From assembly GCF_900102075.1 (NCBI RefSeq), contig NZ_FNAV01000001.1, positions 124,001 through 188,000 of the forward strand: a stretch of 64,000 bases of DNA, written 5' to 3'. Below, piece after piece: positions 16,609 to 25,371 of the stretch. The stretch's first letter is position 1. Every line of letters begins with the position of its first letter. Origin of the DNA: Salipiger thiooxidans (GTDB taxonomy: Bacteria; Pseudomonadota; Alphaproteobacteria; Rhodobacterales; Rhodobacteraceae). Under the pieces are notes generated by a model. That model did not search any database. It had not been told where the DNA came from and saw only the letters and a program-made list of their open reading frames with translations. A program made the position numbers and the translations under genes.

Positions 16609-18168
16609 TCAGGGGGCGGGCGGGAGCAGGCCGCGGTCCTGCAGGAGGATGAGCATGTCGACGACCGTCTCCGGGCTCACGTCGATCGAGGCCTTCATGG
16701 CGACGCCCAGCCCGCCCTCGCCGATCTCCTGCGGGGCGCCGTAGTCGAAGCGCGGCTTCAGCACCGCCAGCTCCGGCGGCAGCTCGGGGCAGAGCGCGGC
16801 CTCTTCCAGCACCAGCCCCACCGCCTCGAGCACCAGCGCCCGCGCCGCCTCGAGCCTGCCCGAAGCGGTCTGGATCTGGCCCAGCGCGCCCGGCGGATCG
16901 CGGGTGAGGTCGAGCAGCCGGAAGACCACGCAGCCCTCCACCAGCTCGCCCGAGAGATCCGCCCGCACGTCGACGTCCTTGGTCTCTTCGAGCACGCCGC
17001 GTTCCCACGAGCCCTCGCCCGTGCGCACGCAGTCGAAGCTCTCCATCTCCAGGGACGCCCTGGCGATCACCGCGGTGCCGTCGGCCTCGGTCTCGAAGCG
17101 CTCGATGGTGACGTGGCCGCCGCAGCTGTCGATCACCTCCTGCCCGGTCAGCAGGTCGGGAAGGCGCTTCTGGATGCCGCCGAGATCGAGCAGCGCCTCC
17201 ATCCCGATCCGGGTCGCATCGACCGGGGAGAGCCGCGCGTCGATGCCGTAGGCAAGATCCTCGCCCTTGACCTCGAGGCTGTTGTCGAAGTCGAACCGCA
17301 CCTGCCCCGGCGGCGCGGGCACGAAGCGCAGCGCGCCGTCGCCCTCGGCGTTGGCGCCGAGCCACGCGAGGATGGCGATCAGGTTGTCGGCGCCGATATC
17401 TGCGGACCCGGAGAGCGCCATGCCGACCCCGCCGCCTCCCACCTCGCGCACGCCGAGCGTGGTGAACTGCGGCTCGAGGATGGCGATGGGTTCCGGCAGC
17501 GTGGGGCAGACGAGGTTCTCGGCCAGCACCGTCTCGGCCTTCTCGAGAATGGCCGCGCGCACCCGCTCGGTGAAGCCGAAGAGCGTGGCGAGCCCGCCGA
17601 GGATCCCGCGCGGCTTCAGGCCGAGATCCGCCAGTTCGAGCCTGATGCAATTGCCGGCAAGACCGGCGCGCAGCCGGGCATTCACATCGACGGTCTGCGA
17701 GATCATGCGGAAGCCGCGGCGTTCCTCGGGCGTGTCGCGGTCCTTGCAACGGTAGAGCGAGGCCTTCACCGAGGCACCGGCGCGCAGCACGTCGCCCTCG
17801 GCCTCGATGCCGCCGAAATCGACGTTGAGCCCGATGCTGCAGCTTGCCTCGATGGGCCCGGAGAGCAGCCCCGGCAGCGCCTTCTGCAGGCCGCGCATGT
17901 CCCCGAAGGCGTTGGCTCCAAGGCGGGTCCCCCCCGCGGGCGCGAGGCCGAGGTAGAAGGCGAAGGGCACCTCCTGCCCGCGCGCGGAAAAGCTCTGGGC
18001 GACGCGGAAGGCGACGTCGCCCGCGTAGGCCGCCGGCGGCACCGGCGACTGCAGGTCGACCTCGCGGAAGGTCATCGCGTCCTCGGCCGAACCCGTGCAG
18101 GCGGACAGCGCGAGGATCGCCGCGCAGACCGACGCGATGAATGGAGTGCCGTTTCTCTTGCCACGCAT
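16609..18168 (-). CDS. Lipoprotein of two tandem cysteine-rich units, function unknown
   Basis: A 519-residue protein with a lipoprotein signal (LALSAC, lipid-attached Cys24). After it, two homologous halves follow. Each has four cysteines: 110, 141, 174 and 221 in the first, 349, 380, 413 and 460 in the second. The spacings are identical (31, 33, 47), so the halves are offset by exactly 239 residues. Shared phrases include LQKALPGLLSG/IQKRLPDLLTG and CPTLPEPIAILEPQF/CPELPPELAVLKPRF. This implies an internal duplication with probably two disulfides per unit, in the periplasm. I do not recognise the family. It converges on the acyltransferase remnant and stands alone. Confidence 0.8.
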   Translation of the reverse strand: MRGKRNGTPFIASVCAAILALSACTGSAEDAMTFREVDLQSPVPPAAYAGDVAFRVAQSFSARGQEVPFAFYLGLAPAGGTRLGANAFGDMRGLQKALPGLLSGPIEASCSIGLNVDFGGIEAEGDVLRAGASVKASLYRCKDRDTPEERRGFRMISQTVDVNARLRAGLAGNCIRLELADLGLKPRGILGGLATLFGFTERVRAAILEKAETVLAENLVCPTLPEPIAILEPQFTTLGVREVGGGGVGMALSGSADIGADNLIAILAWLGANAEGDGALRFVPAPPGQVRFDFDNSLEVKGEDLAYGIDARLSPVDATRIGMEALLDLGGIQKRLPDLLTGQEVIDSCGGHVTIERFETEADGTAVIARASLEMESFDCVRTGEGSWERGVLEETKDVDVRADLSGELVEGCVVFRLLDLTRDPPGALGQIQTASGRLEAARALVLEAVGLVLEEAALCPELPPELAVLKPRFDYGAPQEIGEGGLGVAMKASIDVSPETVVDMLILLQDRGLLPPAP

Positions 18169-18308
18169 GTCTCACCCGCCGTTGCCGCTGACAGTCTGGC
18201 ACAACCATGCCACGAGCACAGCCATTGGCAAACCTGTTAGTGCCTTGCGCGCGATGCGTGCCGCCCGGGCGGGCGGGCGGAAACGCCCTCGCCCGTGCGG
18301 TGCAGAGT

Positions 18309-18518
18309 TCAGCAGTCGCGGCAGGTGCGCAGGCCGACGAGGCTGTAGAGCGGGCAGTTGCCCACCACCGCCGTCACCGCGAAGACCGCGGCCACGGCGA
18401 GCGCGAGCCAGTGCAGAACCCCGGCGGCGGCGAGGCCGGTTCCGAAGGCCACCCAGACCAGGATGGCTGCAAGGACAATGCGCAGCGCCCGGTCGAATTT
18501 GCCCATGTTGGTTTTCAT
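18309..18518 (-). CDS. DUF2892 (YgaP-type) small inner-membrane protein
   Basis: A 69-residue protein, MKTNMGKFDRALRIVLA, with two helices (about 12-30 and 33-52) and the family ending GNCPLYSLVGLRTCRDC. Its conserved cysteines are in the pattern NCP and C-RDC. The family is often associated with sulfur (rhodanese) proteins. The start is set by AAGGAG ten bases upstream. A 13-bp palindrome centred 71 bases upstream is shared with the gene at 19430-20638 and probably binds the neighbouring Crp/Fnr protein. Confidence 0.88.
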   Translation of the reverse strand: MKTNMGKFDRALRIVLAAILVWVAFGTGLAAAGVLHWLALAVAAVFAVTAVVGNCPLYSLVGLRTCRDC

Positions 18519-18582
18519 GTCGTGCTCCTTGGCGGGAATCATGTGATGCCCTCGTCATCGCATGACATGCCGCTTGCGGACG

Positions 18583-18595
18583 GTGACTTGGTCAC
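18583..18595. promoter_or_regulatory. Crp/Fnr-type operator, copy 1
   Basis: GTGAC-TTG-GTCAC, a perfect 5-bp inverted repeat around three bases, lies between the Crp/Fnr stop and the DUF2892 gene. The same 13 bases, plus flanking CG and A, recur at 20694-20706 in front of another membrane-protein gene. Position and symmetry fit activation by a Crp/Fnr dimer, most simply the one encoded between the two sites. Confidence 0.7.
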
Positions 18596-18606
18596 AGAGC
18601 CGCGTC

Positions 18607-19278
18607 TCAGGAGGCCCCGGCGGCGCGGACCAGACGCTCGAGCCCCTCGCGCCCGATGATCTCGACCTGCCCGCGCGCCTGTTCGATCCAGCCACGCCGG
18701 TGGAATTCGGCAAGCGTGCGCGAGATCACCTCGCGCGCGGTGCCAAGCTCGGTGGCCAGCACCGCATGGGTGGCGCGCACCACCCCCGCGTCGTCCGCCA
18801 GTTCGAGCAGGCGCGAGGCAAGGCGCACGTCCATCCGCTGGAAGACGATGTCGTCGATCAGGGTGAAGAGATCGGTGATCCGCCGCGAATAGGCCGCGAA
18901 GACAAAGCTGCGGAAAAGCTTCGAGCGGCCCACGAGGTCGTCGAAGACGGTGCGCGGGATGACCGCGGCGGTGACGTCGGTCTCGGCGATGCCGTCGGCC
19001 GAATAATCCTCGAAGGCCAGCATGCAGGCGGTGGTCAGTACGCAGCTCTCGCCCGCGTGCACGCGGTAGAGAAACACCTCGCGCCCGGTGTCCGAGCGCT
19101 GCTGCACCCGCACGGAACCCTCGAGCAGCAACAGCAGGTTGTCCGCCGACTGCCCCGGCGCAAAGACCTGCGTGCCGGCGGGGACGTACACCACCTGGCT
19201 GCCCCGAGCCAGGTCCGCGCGGACGTCCGCGGGCAAGCCTTTCAGGCCCTCAAAACGGTCAATCCAGCTGTCATCCAT
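18607..19278 (-). CDS. Crp/Fnr-family transcriptional regulator
   Basis: A 223-residue regulator starting MDDSWIDRFEGLKG. The cyclic-nucleotide-binding fold covers about 15-130 (QVVYVPAGTQVFAPGQSADN, then LLLLEGSVRV). A long dimer helix follows, and then a winged helix-turn-helix (ATELGTAREVISRTLAEFHR). There is no N-terminal cysteine cluster of the FNR iron-sulfur type, so oxygen sensing by that route is unlikely. A heme, a redox thiol or a small molecule may be the signal. The open frame extends upstream but is arginine-rich noise. Two identical 13-bp palindromes near it are its likely targets. Confidence 0.92.
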   Translation of the reverse strand: MDDSWIDRFEGLKGLPADVRADLARGSQVVYVPAGTQVFAPGQSADNLLLLLEGSVRVQQRSDTGREVFLYRVHAGESCVLTTACMLAFEDYSADGIAETDVTAAVIPRTVFDDLVGRSKLFRSFVFAAYSRRITDLFTLIDDIVFQRMDVRLASRLLELADDAGVVRATHAVLATELGTAREVISRTLAEFHRRGWIEQARGQVEIIGREGLERLVRAAGAS

Positions 19279-19429
19279 CGGTCTGCTCTTCTGTCTGCGG
19301 GAGGGCGGAAGATCGGCAAGCGGCCCCGAAAGCGACGTTCGCGCAGGAGCCGCCCGACGACAAGCGCGGACGGCCCTTGGGTGGGGCGCGGCCCATCGCC
19401 GCGCATGTGGCCCGACGCTGCGGGCGGCG

Positions 19430-20638
19430 TCACTCCGCCGGCGAGGCGACAAGCTGCGCGCGGCCGAAGTGGCGGCGGTTCAGCACCAGCATCAGCACGA
19501 TCATCGCGACCTGCGCCGCCAGCGCGATCCCGGTGAGCGCCCAGTAGGCCAGACCGAACCTGGCGACGAGCCCGGCGGCGACCAGCCCCTTGTTGATCCA
19601 GAACTGCATCATGACCGACAGCGCCACGCCCGGGCAGATCAGCGCGTAGCTGCCGACCGAGGTCTCGGAGCCGCTGATGAAGCGCCGGATGTAGCCGGTC
19701 GCGCGCAGCACGGTGACGCCGAAGAGCGCGAAGAGCAGTTCGAGCGACAGGAATTGGGTGAGCATCGTCAGCATGTCGCCGGCCGAGCCATGGCTCTCGA
19801 AATGCACGTGCAGCCCGTGGTCCTGCCGGATGAGCAGGATGCCCAGCACCGTCATCAGCGGGATGACGATCATCAGGGTCGGCGCCTGCTCGACCGCGAC
19901 GCCGTTCTCGAGCATCGAACGGATGCCGAGCACCATGCCCACCGCGGCGATCACCACGGCGGCGACGAGGAAGAAGGTCGAGGCGATGATGGCGATGCCC
20001 GCGGTCAGCGTGGTCCCGCTCATCGCGCCGGGGGCCGAGAGGCCGACGCCGACCATCGCGAGCGAGAAGGCGGGCAGGAGCTGCGCGAAGGAGTTGTTGG
20101 CCTTGCAGTCGAACCCGCCGCTGCCGATCACCCGCCCGAGGAACCCGCCCAGCTGCCGCAGCGCCAGCGCGCCGATGGCGAGGAAGGCGGCGAGCGCCAC
20201 GGGGAAGAGAAATTCGACGACCGACCAGAGCCCCGGCACGAAGACGAGCCCGAGGATGAAGGCCACGTTAACCGACATGGCAAGCGCCAGCGGCAGGGCC
20301 ATCATCTGGGTCTGCGCATTGCTCGCGCCCAGCGACTGGCCGCGCTCGGAGGCCACGAACGGCCCGACACGGCGCAGGTTCCAGGCCAGCAGGTAGAGGT
20401 TCATGGCACCGAAGATGGCGATGCCCGCCGCGGCGAGGGTGATGGCCACGGTCCGCAGCGGACTGCCGGCGCCGAGCGCCGCGGCGATGTCCTCGGAGAC
20501 CGGCACGCTGCGGCCGGGGTGCGGGATCCAGAACATCAGATACATGAAGAAGGTGACGGCCAGCCCCCCTGCCCCGACGGAGGCGAGGAAATAGAGCGGG
20601 GACCAGGTGTCTGCGGGGCGGGTCGGAATGCGTGGCAT
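19430..20638 (-). CDS. Multi-spanning inner-membrane protein, function unknown (possibly TsoY-like)
   Basis: A 402-residue protein with about ten to twelve hydrophobic segments and no clear soluble domain. It opens MPRIPTRPADTWSPLYFLAS, and a conspicuous FDCKANNSFAQL phrase lies at about residues 178-190. The overall shape recalls SLAC1/TehA-like channels and the poorly known TsoY (seleno)protein family, but neither assignment is secure. GAGGAG precedes the ATG at 20638. A perfect 13-bp Crp/Fnr-type palindrome is centred 62 bases upstream, identical to that before the DUF2892 gene, so the two are probably co-regulated. Confidence 0.8.
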   Translation of the reverse strand: MPRIPTRPADTWSPLYFLASVGAGGLAVTFFMYLMFWIPHPGRSVPVSEDIAAALGAGSPLRTVAITLAAAGIAIFGAMNLYLLAWNLRRVGPFVASERGQSLGASNAQTQMMALPLALAMSVNVAFILGLVFVPGLWSVVEFLFPVALAAFLAIGALALRQLGGFLGRVIGSGGFDCKANNSFAQLLPAFSLAMVGVGLSAPGAMSGTTLTAGIAIIASTFFLVAAVVIAAVGMVLGIRSMLENGVAVEQAPTLMIVIPLMTVLGILLIRQDHGLHVHFESHGSAGDMLTMLTQFLSLELLFALFGVTVLRATGYIRRFISGSETSVGSYALICPGVALSVMMQFWINKGLVAAGLVARFGLAYWALTGIALAAQVAMIVLMLVLNRRHFGRAQLVASPAE

Positions 20639-20693
20639 GGCGAGTCTCCTCAGGATCTGACGCCAGTCTCGCATGGGGGACGCCCGGGGAACG

Positions 20694-20706
20694 GTGACTT
20701 GGTCAC
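20694..20706. promoter_or_regulatory. Crp/Fnr-type operator, copy 2
   Basis: GTGAC-TTG-GTCAC again, in the 86-base gap between the TPR gene stop and the membrane-protein start. It shares 16 contiguous bases with copy 1. A site this precise in two short gaps around one regulator gene is strong circumstantial evidence for a small regulon. Confidence 0.7.
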
Positions 20707-20724
20707 ACGGGCGGCATCCCGGTG

Positions 20725-22359
20725 TCAGGCCGCCCCGCGCCGGCAGTAGCAAGAGGCGCGCACCGGCACCTCGGCCCTGGCGCGGGCCTTGTCGAGCTGA
20801 CGCCCGATGTGCGCCGCCTCGACCTTTTCGCCGCGGCGCACGAGGCATTCGTGCAGCCCGTGCAGGCTCCAGACATTGCCCGGGTGCTGGCAGGCGCGCG
20901 CCAGCGTGTCGTCGAGCCCCAGGTCGGCGCGGTAGACCGCCTCCGCCTCGCCGTATTGCCCCGCGTCGAGCAGCAGCGCGCCCAGCGCGTGCCGCGTCGG
21001 CTGCATCCAGCCCCACGGCTCGTCATAGGGCAGCGCGTCGTCGAGCGCGACCGAGCGCCGGAGATGCGCGAGCCCAGCCTCCTTGTTGCCGCGCTTGTAC
21101 TCGAGCTCGCCCAGCATCATCGCCTCGGCCACCCCGAGAATGTCGCGCCCGGTGTTGTTGAAGAGCATACGGCTTTCGGGCAGCGCGTCGCGGGCCTGAA
21201 CGAACGCCGCGGCCTCTGCGCTGGCCTCGGTGCTGCGCCCCTTGTTGGCCAGCGCCACGGTGCGGGCGTAGCGCATCACCGCGGTGGTCATGGCGTAGAG
21301 CTCCGCGTCTTCGGGCAGCGGCTCGGCGAGGATCGCGTCCCACATGCCGAAGCGGATGTAGACGTGCATGTTCATCGGCACGAAAGCCTCGAGCCAGTCG
21401 GCGAACTGCCGCAGCACCGGCTCCTCCGGAAGGTTGGCAACCAGCTCCGCCGCGGCCTCGAGCGCGGGGGCGGGCTGGCCGAGGAACATCGCCCCGTAGA
21501 TCTTGAAGTGGTAGTTGTGGCACCGGTAGACGGTGTAGAAATCCCCGGCCCCCTCGCGCGCGACCCAGATCCTGTCGGCCTCGATGGCCCGCGAATTGCG
21601 CGCGACGACGTTCTGGTAGTCGCCGCAAAGCACGTCGATATGGGTGGCCATGTGCAGCAGGTGCCCGGCATCGGGCGCCAGCGTGCTGAGCCGGTCGCCG
21701 TGGCGCAGCGCCAGCTCGGGATGCGGCGACATCTCCATCAGGTGGATGTAGAAATGCAGGAGCCCGGGATGGTCCCAGGCCCCGGGCAGCGTGTCGAAGG
21801 CCTGTTCGAGCAACGCGCGGGCCTCGACCGTGTCGGCGCCCCGGGCAGCCTTGCCGGTGGCGAGGTCCCAGAGCTGCCAGGGCGTGCGGCTCATCATCGC
21901 CTCGGCGCAGAGCGCGGCGACATCGCAATCCTCGGGGTGGGCCGCCCGCAGCGCGCGCATGGCGGCGGCATAGGCATCAAGGAAGGGCGCGATATCCTCG
22001 ACCGGCTCCGCGGGGAAGCGCTTGCGTAGCGCCTCGACAAGCTGCGCCTCGACCGGCGACATGGCGGCGTCTGGCCCGATCGCCTCGAGCGCCGCGTGGG
22101 CAGTGGCGAGCGCCGCCGCCTTGTCCTCCGGCTCCATCGCCTCCCACGGCAGGTTGTAGTTCGGTCCCGAGGCCGCGGCGATGCCCCATTGCGCCATGGC
22201 GCAGTCGGGATCGGCCTCGAGCGCCTGTCTGAAACAGCGCGCCGCCGCCTCGTGGTTGTAGCCGTAGAGCCAGGTGAGCCCCTGATCGAACCAGAGCTGC
22301 GCCGTCTCGGATGAGGTCGTGACGCTCCGGCCGAAACGTCCAAGGTCATAGCGCTCCAT
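20725..22359 (-). CDS. Tetratricopeptide-repeat protein
   Basis: A 544-residue, probably cytoplasmic protein (no signal peptide) made of helical TPR-like repeats. The clearest are at about 20-60 (TAQLWFDQGLTWLYGYNHEA, then AARCFRQALEADPDCAMAQW) and near the C-terminus (ALLLDAGQYGEAEAVYRADLG). An HFYIHLMEMSPHPE segment and HxATHIDV (about 215-260) are typical of a family otherwise of unknown role. The start MERYDLGRFG is preceded by GGGAGG. It ends 19 bases before Crp operator copy 2 and could be transcribed with the membrane gene or alone. Confidence 0.85.
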   Translation of the reverse strand: MERYDLGRFGRSVTTSSETAQLWFDQGLTWLYGYNHEAAARCFRQALEADPDCAMAQWGIAAASGPNYNLPWEAMEPEDKAAALATAHAALEAIGPDAAMSPVEAQLVEALRKRFPAEPVEDIAPFLDAYAAAMRALRAAHPEDCDVAALCAEAMMSRTPWQLWDLATGKAARGADTVEARALLEQAFDTLPGAWDHPGLLHFYIHLMEMSPHPELALRHGDRLSTLAPDAGHLLHMATHIDVLCGDYQNVVARNSRAIEADRIWVAREGAGDFYTVYRCHNYHFKIYGAMFLGQPAPALEAAAELVANLPEEPVLRQFADWLEAFVPMNMHVYIRFGMWDAILAEPLPEDAELYAMTTAVMRYARTVALANKGRSTEASAEAAAFVQARDALPESRMLFNNTGRDILGVAEAMMLGELEYKRGNKEAGLAHLRRSVALDDALPYDEPWGWMQPTRHALGALLLDAGQYGEAEAVYRADLGLDDTLARACQHPGNVWSLHGLHECLVRRGEKVEAAHIGRQLDKARARAEVPVRASCYCRRGAA

Positions 22360-22686
22360 CGTCGCCTCCCTATCGCTGCTGTCTCTCTCGTGCCGCCGGG
22401 ACCACCCTAGCAAACCGCCCCCGCCCCGCAGAGCGCAAACCGCCCCGCGAGGGCGTTTGCGCCACCCTTGGCCCCGCGCTGCGTCCGTTTCGACCACTGA
22501 CGCCGACGATCACGCCCGCAACCCCGCATGCGCAAGCACCAGCCACGCGCTCCGGCCCGGCAGCACCAGCCTGTCGCCGCGCCCGCGCACCAGCCCGGCG
22601 CGGACCCTTCGCAGGTCGCAGGACACAGGGCCCGGCAAGGATGGGGCCGTGCAGGCGGTGCCCAGGGCGGGCCGAAGACCGCGCGG
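22360..22686. other. Gene-free spacer between rsgA and the TPR gene
   Basis: These 327 bases are upstream of the TPR gene and downstream of rsgA. I see no protein-like frame, RNA gene or strong hairpin. The TPR promoter should lie near its right-hand start but is not obvious. Confidence 0.5.
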
Positions 22687-23772
22687 TCAGCGCCGGTTGC
22701 GCGAGCGCGCCTTGACCACGCCGCGCACCATCTTGCCGAAGGCCCGGTCCTTTTCGCGGCGCTGCGAGAGGCTTGCCGAGTTGAAGGCATCCTCGGCCTG
22801 CAGCTTGCGCCAGCGCTCCAGCCGCGCGGGATCCAGCGCCCCGCTCTCGAGCGCGGCGGTGACGGCGCAACCGGGCTCGGTCTCGTGGTGGCAGTCGCGG
22901 AACCGGCAGGCGCCGGTCAGTGCCTCGATGTCGTCGAAGAGCTCGGCGATGCCGGAGGCGGCGTCCGCCAGCTGCAGCTCGCGTATTCCGGGCGTATCGA
23001 GCAGCACGCAGCCGCCCGCGATCGGGTGCAGCTCGCGGTGGGTGGTGGTGTGGCGGCCCTTGGCGTCGTCCTCGCGGATCGCCCGGGTCGCGATGTCTTT
23101 CCGGCCGGCCAGCGCATTGGTCAGGGTCGACTTGCCCACCCCCGAGGATCCGACGAAGGCCACCGTCCGCCCCTTGCCGCACCAGTCAAGCAGCACCTGG
23201 CCGGGTTCATCTCCCCGCGCGTCCAGCGCCACCACCGCGACCCGCTCCGAGATCGCGCGGGCGGCATCTGCATAGCTCCCCGGGTCCTCCGCGAGATCGG
23301 TCTTGGTCAGCAGGATGACGGGCTCGATATCCGCGTCAAAGGCCATGGCGAGGTAACGCTCCAGCCGCGCCGGGTTGAAATCCTGGTTGCAGGAGGTCAC
23401 CACGAAGAGCGTGTCGATGTTGGCGGCGATGAGCTGCACCTGCCAGTCCGACCCGGGCGCGCGGCGCTTGATCAGGCTGCGGCGCTCGAGCACCCGGCTG
23501 GCCTTTGGCCGTTCGCGGTCGAAGAGCAGCCAGTCGCCCACGGTGGCGTCGATGCCCGGCGGGATGATCTCGTCAATGCCCTCGCCCACCACCTGCAGCC
23601 CGCTGCGGTGCACGGCGGTCACCCGCACCGGCGGCGTCTCGGTGAGATCGGTCGCGTCGATCTGCCCGGCAAAGAACGCGCCCCAGCCGAGCGCCTCGAT
23701 GGCCGAGAGCGCAGGCTCGGGCTGGCGCTCGGGCGCGCCACCCGGAAGGAAGGCTGAGTAATCTCGGACCAT
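22687..23772 (-). CDS. rsgA: Ribosome small-subunit-dependent GTPase RsgA
   Basis: A 361-residue circularly permuted GTPase that checks late maturation of the 30S ribosomal subunit. An N-terminal OB-fold (about 45-115) precedes the G domain in permuted order: TKTD (G4), then GSSGVGKST (G1), then DTPG (G3). The C-terminal zinc-binding element reads CRFRDCHHETEPGC. The start MVRDYSAFLPGG is the first in frame. It is followed on the same strand by the TPR gene after a 327-base gap, with no functional link evident. Confidence 0.95.
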   Translation of the reverse strand: MVRDYSAFLPGGAPERQPEPALSAIEALGWGAFFAGQIDATDLTETPPVRVTAVHRSGLQVVGEGIDEIIPPGIDATVGDWLLFDRERPKASRVLERRSLIKRRAPGSDWQVQLIAANIDTLFVVTSCNQDFNPARLERYLAMAFDADIEPVILLTKTDLAEDPGSYADAARAISERVAVVALDARGDEPGQVLLDWCGKGRTVAFVGSSGVGKSTLTNALAGRKDIATRAIREDDAKGRHTTTHRELHPIAGGCVLLDTPGIRELQLADAASGIAELFDDIEALTGACRFRDCHHETEPGCAVTAALESGALDPARLERWRKLQAEDAFNSASLSQRREKDRAFGKMVRGVVKARSRNRR

Positions 23773-23867
23773 GGGCTGTCACACTGTGGGCAGACTCGTT
23801 CGCGGCGCAGCATGCCACAGCGGGCCGGTGGCTCAAACGGTTTCAGCCCTGCACCCTCGCACACGGC

Positions 23868-23897
23868 CCCGTTTTGGGCGTGACGCCCTAGAACGGG
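23868..23897 (-). terminator. Hairpin at the end of the glycosyltransferase gene
   Basis: CCCGTT/AACGGG outer arms and GGGCG/CGCCC inner arms surround a three-base loop. The structure overlaps the stop codon at 23888-23890. There is no T run. It probably ends or stabilises the transcript. Confidence 0.4.
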
Positions 23898-25213
23898 TCG
23901 AGCTGCGACACCCGCTTCACCGCGTCGAGAAAGGCATAGATCTCCTGCTGCGGCGGATCGTTGTCGAGCGCCTCTTCCAGTACCACGCTGAAACAGCAGA
24001 GAATGACCGCCGCGGTGGTCAGCTGCCGCAACGCGGTAAGCCCGAAGAACTGCCGCGACACGGCCTCGGCCAGCCGTCCGACCTGACGCCGCAGCCGCGA
24101 CGGCGCGGGCCGGACCAGCGCCCCGCGCGCCCGTCGCTGCACCAGCACGGCAGCGGACAGGTCCTCGACCATCGCGGCGCCGGCGCGCGAGGCCGGGTTG
24201 CGCTTCCAGCCGGTGGTGATCTGGCGGCAGTGGTGGAAGGTGAAGGCGCTGCTGTCGAAGAGCCAGTTGAAATGGAAGCCCTCGAGCGAGTGCGGCCGCC
24301 ATTGCGTCTGGCCCACCGGCCCGGAGGGACGCACGCACCACTTGTGCGGACAGGGCGCTTCGCCCGGACGTCGGAAGACATGGTCGGCATGGCGCACCAC
24401 CGTGGTCCCGGGGTCCACGCGGGCATGGCGCCAGACGCCCCGGAACCGGGTGTAGCCGAAGCGCGAAAGCGCCGCCGCGTCGAAGACCGTGTCCTCGCCC
24501 CGCGACAGCACCAGCTCGTCGATGTCGCAGAAAAGCACCGCGCGGGCCTCCCGCAGGTAGCGCAGCCGCACGGCGTTGAGCGCGCAGGTCTGCAGGAACA
24601 GCTCGCTGTTGGCGTGCGGCTTGATCCCGCGCGGGCCGAAGGGCAGCTCGGTGCGCAACACCAGTGGGTCGAGCCCCGCCCGTTCGAGACACGCCTCCAG
24701 CTCTGCGACGCCATAGCCCGAGGAGCCGTTGTCGATGAGGGCGATGGCCTCGGCGCCCTGGCTCTCGGCGTGGAAGCGGGCGAAATCCTCGATCCAGACG
24801 AGGTCGTTGTCGCGCGACATGGTGACGATGACGTTGCGGTCCCGGAAGCGCTCGGGCTCGGTCTCCCGTACGCTGCTCTCGACGCGGTGCCCGTCGATCT
24901 CGAGCGCCACGCTCTCGGGGCGCTGCGGACTTTTCAGGGTCACGACGCTGTGGCGGTAGAAGCTGCGCACCGAGGCCCTGACGGGCCGGCCGTCGAGCGT
25001 GAGCCGCCCGCGCTTCAGCAGGGCGGCAAGGTTGTTGAGCCGCGGGCAGGTGAGCGTGACGGCACCGTCCTGCCAGACCGCATCCATCCAGAGCGTCGTC
25101 GCGTCGAAGGCGGCGTCATAGCCCGGCGTCCGGTAGCCCGGGGCGACCCGCGAGCGGCGCCGGAAGGGCGTGTCCTGCAGGCTGCAGGTCGAGAAATCTG
25201 AGATCACGTCCAC
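23888..25213 (-). CDS. Glycosyltransferase family 2-like (GT2/GT92 type)
   Basis: A 441-residue protein with a GT-A-type core. The segment RNVIVTMSRDNDLVWIEDFA is followed by ALIDNGSSGYG. The metal/sugar-nucleotide motif FCDIDEL lies near residue 230, and GFHFNWLFDSS-type residues follow. Such proteins usually add sugars to surface polysaccharide. I chose the GTG at 25213 because GGAG lies six bases before it. The ATG-bearing longer frame upstream is low-complexity. The C-terminal 100 residues include a hydrophobic segment. It stands alone, without other polysaccharide genes. Confidence 0.8.
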   Translation of the reverse strand: MDVISDFSTCSLQDTPFRRRSRVAPGYRTPGYDAAFDATTLWMDAVWQDGAVTLTCPRLNNLAALLKRGRLTLDGRPVRASVRSFYRHSVVTLKSPQRPESVALEIDGHRVESSVRETEPERFRDRNVIVTMSRDNDLVWIEDFARFHAESQGAEAIALIDNGSSGYGVAELEACLERAGLDPLVLRTELPFGPRGIKPHANSELFLQTCALNAVRLRYLREARAVLFCDIDELVLSRGEDTVFDAAALSRFGYTRFRGVWRHARVDPGTTVVRHADHVFRRPGEAPCPHKWCVRPSGPVGQTQWRPHSLEGFHFNWLFDSSAFTFHHCRQITTGWKRNPASRAGAAMVEDLSAAVLVQRRARGALVRPAPSRLRRQVGRLAEAVSRQFFGLTALRQLTTAAVILCCFSVVLEEALDNDPPQQEIYAFLDAVKRVSQLDPF

Positions 25214-25371
25214 GCTTGGCTCCGTCTGAACCGCCGTTGCGGCGCTGGCGTGACCATAGGTCGCGCGCAGCGGACTGCAACGGGCGAAACACGGCACAGG
25301 CGCCGAGCCGCGCAAGGGCGCAGGCACCGAACGGCCCGCCCGGGGGGGGCGGGCGGACCGCCGGGCAGGAT

